A stretch of DNA of 64,000 bases from Pedobacter steynii. Its GTDB lineage: Bacteria; Bacteroidota; Bacteroidia; Sphingobacteriales; Sphingobacteriaceae. The position numbers and the translations under genes were made by a program. The notes under the pieces were generated by a model. That model saw only the letters and a program-made list of their open reading frames with translations, searched no databases and was not told the origin of the DNA. How positions within the stretch are numbered: the stretch's first letter is position 1; the number at the start of each line of letters is the position of its first letter. This document shows, piece after piece, positions 57,803 through 64,000 of the stretch. The stretch covers positions 62,001 to 126,000 of the forward strand of contig NZ_FNGY01000001.1 of assembly GCF_900103665.1 (NCBI RefSeq). Reading direction: 5' to 3'.

Positions 57803-60025
57803 ATGAAGCTTAAACACCTTTTATGCCTCGGCATTCTGTTTTCTGTGGAGCAAGTCCTTGCTCAGAAACAACTTACCAAATATGTAGATCCATATATTGG
57901 TTCTGCTGCACATGGCCATGTCTTTGTTGGGGCCAACGTTCCTTTCGGAGCTGTTCAGTTGGGGCCAACCAATGTCTTTGAAGGTTGGGACTGGTGCAGT
58001 GGTTATAACTATGCCAGCAATACGATTATTGGTTTTACCCATACCCATTTGAGTGGGACAGGAATCGGGGACCTGAATGATATCCTTGTGATGCCGGCAA
58101 CAGGACCTTCACAACTGGATTATGTTTCCACTTTTTCTCATGATAAAGAAGTCGTAAAAGCGGGATACTATCGTGTTGTCCTTGATAAATATAAAATTAA
58201 AGCGGAGCTGACGAGTTCAGAAAGAGTAGGCTTTCACCGTTATACCTTCCCTAAGCAACAGGAAAACCCACATGTCATGCTGGACCTGAATGCAGGAGTA
58301 GGATGGGACAGCCCGGTAGATACTTATGTGAAACAAGTCGACGCCACGACCTTAGTGGGCTACCGCCATTCTAAAGGCTGGGCAAATGACCAGCGCCTTT
58401 ATTTTGCCGTTAAACTTTCTCAGCCATTAAACAGCCTTTCGCTTTCTGATAGCAGCAGCAGGAGCGCAAATGGAAAGGAACTTAAAGGCAAACGTGTTAA
58501 AGCAGTACTAAGCTTCAAATCCATCAGCCAGGAAGTGCTAAAACTTAAAGTAGGCCTTTCTCCGGTGAGTTATGAAAATGCCCTTGCAAACATTACCGCA
58601 GAGATTCCGGGATGGGATTTTGACAAGGTAGTTGCAACGGCGGATAACAAATGGGAAAAAGAACTTTCCAAAGTTAAAATCAATGCAGATGAGGAAACCA
58701 AAAAGACCTTTTATACCGCGATGTACCATACGATGATCGCGCCATCTGTTTTTGATGATGCCAATGGCGATTACAGGGGAACGGATAAAAAGATATACCG
58801 TAAACCCGGATTTACCAATTATACCACCTTCTCCCTATGGGATACCTACCGCGCTTTTCACCCTTTGTTTACTTTCCTGCATCAGGATAAAGTATCAGAT
58901 GTGGTCAATTCATTTTTGGCGATCTATAAACAACAGGGTAAACTTCCGGTATGGCACCTGATGGGCAGTGAAACGAATACCATGATCGGTTACCATGCCG
59001 TTCCGATTATTGTAGATGCCTACCTGAAAGGGTTCAAAGGCTTTGATGCGAACCTTGCTTACGAAGCAATGAAACATTCTGCGATGCAAAAAGTAGAAGG
59101 CATTGAATACGCGCAGAAAAGCCAATACATCCCATCTGATAAAGTGATTGAATCCGTAGCAAAAGGGCTGGAATATGCCATTGACGACTGGTGTATCGCC
59201 CAGATGGCTAAAAAAATGAACAAGACGGAAGACTATAAATATTTTAGTAAAAGAGCAAAACTATACAGTGAATATTTCGACAAACAAAGCCGCTTTATGA
59301 GGGGAAAGCTGGAGAATGGAAACTGGAGAACGCCTTTTAACCCAATCGCTTCAAAACACCGTGAAGATGATTATACTGAAGGTAATGCCTGGCAATATAC
59401 CTGGCTGGTTCCTCAGGATCCTGAAGGACTGATCGGCTTGTTTGGTGGTGATGCCCCTTTCACGAAAAAACTCGACACCCTGTTTAGCATGAGCTCCGCA
59501 ATGGATGCAGGCAGTTCTCCGGACATCAGTGGCCTGGTAGGTCAGTATGCACAGGGAAATGAACCGAACCACCACATTCCTTACTTGTATGCTTATGCCG
59601 GACAACCCTGGAAAACCGCCAGTCTGGTACGTCAGATTACCGATTCTTTGTATACCAACAAACCTGATGGTTTGTGTGGAAACGAAGATTTAGGACAGAT
59701 GTCGTCCTGGTATGTATTTTCTGCGATGGGATTCTATCCGGTTAATCCGGCCAATGGAACTTATGTATTCGGCTCTCCTTTAATCAATGATGCGGTCATC
59801 TCCCTTTCGGGAAACAAGAAGTTCCACATTCAAGTACAGGGAAACAGCAAAGAGAATAAATACATTCAGAAGGCCCTGTTAAATGGAAAACCTTATACAA
59901 AATCTTATTTACGCCATAAAGACCTGGTAGCAGGAGGGGAGCTGACCCTGTTTATGGGAAATAAACCTTCAGCAACCTGGGGAGTAAACCCGGCAGACCG
60001 ACCTCGTTCGGTAGCCATCGAATGA
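57803..60025 (+). CDS. alpha-mannosidase, GH92
   Basis: A 740-residue exported exo-alpha-mannosidase. From the ATG at 57803 a signal peptide ends near Gln-Val-Leu-Ala-Gln. GH92 signatures follow: Tyr-Val-Asp-Pro-Tyr-Ile-Gly-Ser, Thr-His-Leu-Ser-Gly-Thr-Gly, Trp-Asp-Thr-Tyr-Arg-Ala-Phe-His-Pro-Leu, and Gly-Asn-Glu-Asp-Leu-Gly-Gln-Met-Ser-Ser-Trp with Phe-Tyr-Pro-Val after it. The catalytic Glu/Asp pair lies in these segments, and calcium is required in the family. It would trim terminal mannose, mostly alpha-1,2 links, from high-mannose glycans in the periplasm. In-frame ATGs at 57779 and 57803 are both possible. Confidence 0.93.
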   Translation: MKLKHLLCLGILFSVEQVLAQKQLTKYVDPYIGSAAHGHVFVGANVPFGAVQLGPTNVFEGWDWCSGYNYASNTIIGFTHTHLSGTGIGDLNDILVMPATGPSQLDYVSTFSHDKEVVKAGYYRVVLDKYKIKAELTSSERVGFHRYTFPKQQENPHVMLDLNAGVGWDSPVDTYVKQVDATTLVGYRHSKGWANDQRLYFAVKLSQPLNSLSLSDSSSRSANGKELKGKRVKAVLSFKSISQEVLKLKVGLSPVSYENALANITAEIPGWDFDKVVATADNKWEKELSKVKINADEETKKTFYTAMYHTMIAPSVFDDANGDYRGTDKKIYRKPGFTNYTTFSLWDTYRAFHPLFTFLHQDKVSDVVNSFLAIYKQQGKLPVWHLMGSETNTMIGYHAVPIIVDAYLKGFKGFDANLAYEAMKHSAMQKVEGIEYAQKSQYIPSDKVIESVAKGLEYAIDDWCIAQMAKKMNKTEDYKYFSKRAKLYSEYFDKQSRFMRGKLENGNWRTPFNPIASKHREDDYTEGNAWQYTWLVPQDPEGLIGLFGGDAPFTKKLDTLFSMSSAMDAGSSPDISGLVGQYAQGNEPNHHIPYLYAYAGQPWKTASLVRQITDSLYTNKPDGLCGNEDLGQMSSWYVFSAMGFYPVNPANGTYVFGSPLINDAVISLSGNKKFHIQVQGNSKENKYIQKALLNGKPYTKSYLRHKDLVAGGELTLFMGNKPSATWGVNPADRPRSVAIE

Positions 60026-60067
60026 TGAATTAATCTTTATTACATAACCCTATCTAACCAAAAACCT

Positions 60068-61042
60068 ATGAAAAACAAAAACATGTTAAACGGCCTTGTG
60101 GCGGTAATGACAGCAGGACTACTTTTGTCGGCCTGTAAAAAAACAGGACCTGTGGATGGAACGGATGTGACCGGTTCATCCACAGCATCTGCCACTTCCC
60201 CGGCAGCAGCTGCGGTTGCCAAAAGCGGCCCCATCAGCGTTTGCTACGTGGAAGTAAACAACAACAACATTCTCAATGTGGGGGCTTACACCCTGAAAAC
60301 CGGTGGACAGCAACTCTTTGACCTGGCCATCATCTTTGCGGCAAACATCAATTACGATGCGGTCACAAAAAAAGCATTCTTGTTTAACAACGACAAGGTG
60401 ACAAAAGTACTGAGCAACAAAGCAACCTATATTAAGCCTTTACAGGATAAAGGAATTAAGGTATTGTTGTCGGTCCTGGGCAATCATCAGGGCGTAGGCT
60501 TCTGTAACTTCACGAGTCGTGCTTCTGCAAAAGATTTTGCACAACAGCTGAGCAATGCCGTAACCACTTATAACCTGGACGGAATTGACTTTGATGATGA
60601 GTATGCGGAGTATGGCAAAAACGGAACCACTCAGCCCAACGACAGCTCCTTTGTGATGCTGGTGCAGGAGCTTAGAAAACTGATGCCGACAAAACTGATT
60701 ACCTTCTATTACTACGGACCCGCGGCTTCAAGGGTACAGTGGAACGGGCAAAGGGTAGGCGACAATGTGAACTATAGCTGGAATGCAAATTATGGCAGTT
60801 TTTCTGTTCCAAATGTTCCTCCAATGGGTAAAAGCCTGTTGAGCCCTGCTGCAGTATGGATCAATAATACCAGTGCAAGTACAGCCAAATCATTGGCGCA
60901 ATCGACCAAAAATCAGGGGTATGGGGTTTACCTGACCTATGATCTCCCGGGAACAAATATGGCCACCTACCTGTCTTCATTCTCTACGGTACTATACGGG
61001 GATAGTGTGAAATTAAGCTCGCCATTACAAAGCTGGCCTTAA
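60068..61042 (+). CDS. endo-beta-N-acetylglucosaminidase, GH18, Endo H-like
   Basis: A 324-residue surface lipoprotein (Leu-Leu-Ser-Ala-Cys, Cys at about 23). It carries the GH18 motif Asp-Gly-Ile-Asp-Phe-Asp-Asp-Glu-Tyr (Asp 171 to Tyr 179; acid Glu 178, partner Asp 176). Around it the sequence strongly recalls Streptomyces Endo H: Glu-Tyr-Gly-Lys-Asn-Gly-Thr, Gln-Pro-Asn-Asp-Ser-Ser-Phe, Gly-Pro-Ala-Ala-Ser-Arg, Ser-Trp-Asn-Ala-Asn-Tyr-Gly and Gly-Tyr-Gly-Val-Tyr-Leu-Thr-Tyr. It should cut the chitobiose core of high-mannose N-glycans on the cell surface, feeding the SusCD pair and GH92 enzyme of this locus. Confidence 0.92.
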   Translation: MKNKNMLNGLVAVMTAGLLLSACKKTGPVDGTDVTGSSTASATSPAAAAVAKSGPISVCYVEVNNNNILNVGAYTLKTGGQQLFDLAIIFAANINYDAVTKKAFLFNNDKVTKVLSNKATYIKPLQDKGIKVLLSVLGNHQGVGFCNFTSRASAKDFAQQLSNAVTTYNLDGIDFDDEYAEYGKNGTTQPNDSSFVMLVQELRKLMPTKLITFYYYGPAASRVQWNGQRVGDNVNYSWNANYGSFSVPNVPPMGKSLLSPAAVWINNTSASTAKSLAQSTKNQGYGVYLTYDLPGTNMATYLSSFSTVLYGDSVKLSSPLQSWP

Positions 61043-61086
61043 GCGCATTTAAGAAAAATCATATCCACCCTATAACTCCCTATAAA

Positions 61087-62034
61087 ATGAAAAACTTAAA
61101 AATTTGTCTGATAGGCCTTGCCTTAATGGGCTTTGCAACGGCTTGCAAGAAGAACCCACCTGTAACCGGTACGGAAGTAGCAACCACCGGAAGTTTAATC
61201 GATTACAAGAACAGCAAACATCAGCTGAGCGTTGGTTATTACCGCACCTGGCGCGATAGCGTGACCGAAACCGGAAATAAGACGAGCATGCGCCGCCTGC
61301 CGGATAGCCTGGACATGGTGATGGTATTCCCCGATTATACCCCTCCGGAAAATGCGTACTGGAATGTGTTGAAAACGAATTACGTTCCTTATTTGCATAC
61401 CAAAGGCACAAAGGTGATCATCACCATCGGAGACCTGAACAGCGCCACTACTACCGGCGGACAGGATTCTACAGGTTACGCCGCATGGGCAAAAACGATT
61501 AATGATAAATGGGTAACAGAATATAACCTGGATGGAATAGACATCGACGTAGAGAGCAATCCAACCGGAACAACCTTAACGAAAAAGGTTGCCGCAGTGA
61601 AAGCCTTGTCTAAGTATTTCGGTCCAAGGTCCGGAACAGGTAAAAAGTTCATTTACGATACGAACCAAAATCCGACCACTTTCTTTACTTCGATTTATAA
61701 GTTGATCGATTATACGTTCTTACAGGCTTACGGAAGAAGCACCAGCAATTTAACAAGTACGTTTAATTTATATGCTCCTTACATTACGCCTGACAAGTTC
61801 TTACCTGGTTTCTCTTTCTACGAAGAGAATGGTGCGAACTGGGGAGACGTATTGTATCCGGATCCAAACTTACAGAGCAGGTGTTACAATTATGCACGCT
61901 GGCAACCTACACAGGGAACCAAAGGCGGAGTGTTCTCTTATGCGATAGATCGTGATATTCCATCTAAAACAGATCAGATTATTGCTGCGGACTACGCAGT
62001 AACGAAACGTTTGATCAAGATCATGAATCCTTAA
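61087..62034 (+). CDS. second GH18 endoglycosidase-like lipoprotein
   Basis: A 315-residue lipoprotein (Ala-Thr-Ala-Cys, Cys at about 20). The GH18 motif is Asp-Gly-Ile-Asp-Ile-Asp-Val-Glu (Asp 149 to Glu 156), with the acid Glu 156 and Asp 154 intact, so it should be active. It is clearly different from the Endo H-like neighbour: Lys-Val-Ile-Ile-Thr-Ile-Gly before the motif and Phe-Leu-Gln-Ala-Tyr-Gly-Arg after it. It may act on another N-glycan class or on a chitin-like part. It starts 44 bases after the Endo H-like gene and ends the operon at a clear terminator. Confidence 0.88.
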   Translation: MKNLKICLIGLALMGFATACKKNPPVTGTEVATTGSLIDYKNSKHQLSVGYYRTWRDSVTETGNKTSMRRLPDSLDMVMVFPDYTPPENAYWNVLKTNYVPYLHTKGTKVIITIGDLNSATTTGGQDSTGYAAWAKTINDKWVTEYNLDGIDIDVESNPTGTTLTKKVAAVKALSKYFGPRSGTGKKFIYDTNQNPTTFFTSIYKLIDYTFLQAYGRSTSNLTSTFNLYAPYITPDKFLPGFSFYEENGANWGDVLYPDPNLQSRCYNYARWQPTQGTKGGVFSYAIDRDIPSKTDQIIAADYAVTKRLIKIMNP

Positions 62035-62048
62035 ATAATTTTGTTTAT

Positions 62049-62082
62049 AGCAGGCCATTATTCGGTTAATGGCCTGCTTTTT
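62049..62082 (+). terminator. terminator of the N-glycan operon
   Basis: AGCAGGCCATTA pairs perfectly with TAATGGCCTGCT around TTCGGT and is followed by TTTT. It lies 14 bases after the second GH18 gene. Confidence 0.88.
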
Positions 62083-62117
62083 GTGTGATTAAATTAGAGA
62101 AAGGCGTTGTTTTCTCT

Positions 62118-62125
62118 TACTTTTG
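62118..62125 (+). promoter_or_regulatory. TAnnTTTG -7 box before the DUF6660/CzcA locus
   Basis: TACTTTTG matches the Bacteroidota -7 consensus exactly and ends 15 bases before the ATG at 62141. Confidence 0.55.
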
Positions 62126-62140
62126 AATAAAATAACTCGA

Positions 62141-62464
62141 ATGAGGTTCGCGAATTGGTTTTTAAGTCTGGTCATCCTTGCATTGTGTATCACACCCTGT
62201 GCTGATGTTTTGGGCAATAATTTACCATCAAATGCGACAAGTATCTCCAAAATTTCCAGCAATACAGACAATAGCGAGCATCAGGGTTTAGACAGCTGTT
62301 CTCCTTTCTGCGTTTGTGCCTGCTGCAGTACCCCAACCTTCACCAAGGTTCAGGTAAACTTCTTATACCTCCCATTACCCGCGCAAAGAACGTATGCTGA
62401 ATTTGTGGACGGGAATATCAAAACAGCGTCCATCTCCATCTGGCAACCGCCACAATTAGGTTAA
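62141..62464 (+). CDS. DUF6660-like small Cys-rich secreted protein
   Basis: A 107-residue exported protein (signal ending near Leu-Gly-Asn). The centre has a dense Cys cluster, Asp-Ser-Cys-Ser-Pro-Phe-Cys-Val-Cys-Ala-Cys-Cys, and the C-terminus Trp-Gln-Pro-Pro-Gln. This is the pattern of DUF6660 proteins, which stand directly before CzcA-type pumps in Bacteroidota. The Cys cluster suggests metal binding outside the cytosol; the function is unknown. It starts a second metal-efflux locus with the RND pump 95 bases downstream and its own promoter box. Confidence 0.75.
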   Translation: MRFANWFLSLVILALCITPCADVLGNNLPSNATSISKISSNTDNSEHQGLDSCSPFCVCACCSTPTFTKVQVNFLYLPLPAQRTYAEFVDGNIKTASISIWQPPQLG

Positions 62465-62559
62465 TAAAAATCTTCAAAATTATGCGTTAAAGGCAATTCT
62501 TTGGGAATAGCCTGCATCTGCAATTTTCATTTTTTATTCCAAACCTAATTTTAGATAAG

Positions 62560-64000
62560 ATGCTGAAAAAAATCATTCAGTTTTCTATAAATAACAAGTT
62601 AGTTATCGGACTATTTACCCTGGCATTAATTGCCTGGGGTGTCTATTCCCTTAAACAGTTACCTATAGATGCCGTTCCTGATATTACCAATAATCAGGTT
62701 CAAGTAATTACCCTTAGTCCATCCCTGGCTACACAGGAGGTGGAACGTTTAATCTCTTACCCTGTAGAGCAAACCATGGCCACTATTCCGGAAATTGAAC
62801 AGGTACGTTCGATCTCCAGATTCGGTCTTTCTGTAGTCACGATTGTATTTCACGACGATGTCGATATTTACTGGGCACGTCAGCAGGTCAATGAAAAACT
62901 GGCGGAAGCCAAAAATAACATCCCCGGAGAGCTGGGCAATCCGGAAATCTCGCCGATCTCAACCGGTTTAGGGGAAATCTATCAATACGTGATTCATGCC
63001 AAACCCGGCTTTGAAAGTAAATACGATGCCCGGGAACTGAGAAGTATTCAGGACTGGATTGTACGTAAACAATTGCTCGGAACACCGGGGATTGCAGAAG
63101 TAAACAGCTTTGGCGGTTTACTGAAACAATACGAAATTGCCCTTGATCCGGACAAGCTGAGAAGTTTTGGATTGAGCATCAGCGAGGTGTTCAATGCCCT
63201 CGAAAAGAACAATAAAAATACGGGCGGCGCCTATATTGATAAAAAACCGAATGCCTATTTCATCAGATCTGAAGGCTTGGTTGGTAGTTTGGACGACATC
63301 AGAAAGATTGTCGTAAAGAACAACAGCAATGGCATTCCGGTCTTGATCCGAGATATTGCAGAGGTGAATATTGGGAATGCGATCAGATATGGCGCCTTAA
63401 CACGGGCTTCAAAAGACAGTCAGCGGGAAGCCGTAGGTGGCATCGTGATGATGCTGAAAGGTGCAAATGCGAACAATGTCGTGAAGCAGGTAAAAACAAA
63501 AATCGACCGGATCAATAAAACCCTGCCGGAGGGAGTGGTGATTGAACCTTTCCTTGACCGGAGCTCCCTGGTAGACCGTGCCATTGGAACAGTGGCAAAA
63601 AACCTGATCGAAGGGGCTTTAATCGTCATCTTTGTGCTCGTGCTGTTCCTGGGGAATTTCAGGGCAGGACTGGTCGTGGCTTCCGTGATCCCTCTGGCAA
63701 TGTTGTTTGCGATTGCGCTGATGAATGTATTCGGGGTCTCCGGGAACCTGATGAGCCTTGGGGCGATTGATTTCGGCCTGATTGTCGACGGTGCAGTCAT
63801 TATTGTGGAAGCAACGATGCACATGCTTGGCGGAACTAAGCTGGGCCGGCCGTATACACAGGCAGAGATGGACCAGCAGGTAGAAAAATCGGCAGTCCGG
63901 ATGATGAGTGCTGCGGCTTTCGGTCAGATCATTATCCTGATTGTTTACCTGCCTATCCTGGCTTTGGTTGGAATTGAAGGGAAGATGTTTGGACCGATGG
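62560..64000 (+). CDS. czcA: CzcA-type heavy-metal RND efflux pump, 3' end outside window
   Basis: 480 codons are present and open to the window edge, about the first 45 % of an RND pump. The start has Gln-Leu-Pro-Ile-Asp-Ala-Val-Pro-Asp-Ile-Thr-Asn-Asn-Gln-Val, the porter has Ser-Thr-Gly-Leu-Gly-Glu-Ile-Tyr-Gln-Tyr-Val and Phe-Gly-Gly-Leu-Leu-Lys-Gln-Tyr, and TM4 has Asp-Phe-Gly-Leu-Ile-Val-Asp-Gly-Ala-Val, the proton-relay Asp of CzcA. Unlike the pump at 12110 it is continuous through this region. CzcA pumps export zinc, cobalt or cadmium, CusA copper; the Czc signatures favour divalent metals. Confidence 0.9.
   Translation, partial: MLKKIIQFSINNKLVIGLFTLALIAWGVYSLKQLPIDAVPDITNNQVQVITLSPSLATQEVERLISYPVEQTMATIPEIEQVRSISRFGLSVVTIVFHDDVDIYWARQQVNEKLAEAKNNIPGELGNPEISPISTGLGEIYQYVIHAKPGFESKYDARELRSIQDWIVRKQLLGTPGIAEVNSFGGLLKQYEIALDPDKLRSFGLSISEVFNALEKNNKNTGGAYIDKKPNAYFIRSEGLVGSLDDIRKIVVKNNSNGIPVLIRDIAEVNIGNAIRYGALTRASKDSQREAVGGIVMMLKGANANNVVKQVKTKIDRINKTLPEGVVIEPFLDRSSLVDRAIGTVAKNLIEGALIVIFVLVLFLGNFRAGLVVASVIPLAMLFAIALMNVFGVSGNLMSLGAIDFGLIVDGAVIIVEATMHMLGGTKLGRPYTQAEMDQQVEKSAVRMMSAAAFGQIIILIVYLPILALVGIEGKMFGPM

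Overview
The window looks like chromosomal DNA of a soil or freshwater Bacteroidota, most like Sphingobacteriaceae (Pedobacter or a near relative). This is an inference from several things seen directly: three SusC/SusD (RagA/RagB) outer-membrane uptake pairs (the first cut by the window edge), many lipoproteins with Cys-Lys-Lys after the lipobox, an ECF sigma/FecR pair, LytS/LytTR signalling, promoter boxes of the Bacteroidota TAnnTTTG type, and few strong Shine-Dalgarno sites. I found no rRNA, tRNA, CRISPR array, insertion sequence or prophage.

Layout. 1-6.5 kb: end of a SusC gene, then a SusD lipoprotein, a DUF4843 lipoprotein, a PKD-like lipoprotein, a secreted thioredoxin-like protein and a two-domain retropepsin-like aspartyl protease, suggesting a peptide or protein uptake locus. 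6.5-19.7 kb: a copper island with the CopA ATPase, a CopZ-like chaperone, an unusual regulator joining a metal-binding HMA domain to an AraC-type DNA-binding domain, small Cys-rich secreted proteins, and a Cus-type efflux operon (HMA protein, RND pump split into two reading frames, TolC-like protein, two adaptors, DUF3347 protein). A second metal-RND locus starts at 62.1 kb and runs off the window. Together these would export copper from the cytosol (CopA/CopZ) and across the outer membrane (Cus).

19.7-28.5 kb: an SDR reductase with Crp-like and HxlR-like regulators, a VOC protein, an MprF-like lysyl-phosphatidylglycerol synthase followed by an AcvB/VirJ-like hydrolase, a DUF1003 membrane protein, a small unknown protein and a DUF4397 lipoprotein. 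28.8-37.3 kb: GH36 alpha-galactosidase plus GH28 polygalacturonase, DinB, a LytS/LytTR two-component pair, an S15/CocE-type hydrolase and a YdcF protein. 37.7-45.6 kb: a large outer-membrane barrel protein with a kinase-like N-terminal region, a cold-shock protein, a YcbB-type L,D-transpeptidase, the cysteine pair CysE/CysM, and a secreted EEP-family nuclease/phosphatase.

45.6-62 kb: a glycan locus with two divergent SusCD systems. The leftward one has an STN domain and its own ECF sigma and FecR anti-sigma factor. The rightward one is followed by a small unknown secreted protein, a GH92 alpha-mannosidase, a GH18 enzyme strongly resembling Endo H and a second GH18 enzyme. This set fits removal, import and trimming of high-mannose N-glycans.

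The items I consider most worth following up are the kinase-like/Omp85 fusion, the MprF-AcvB pair, the HMA-AraC regulator with a repeat/palindrome array upstream of copA, and the split RND pump.
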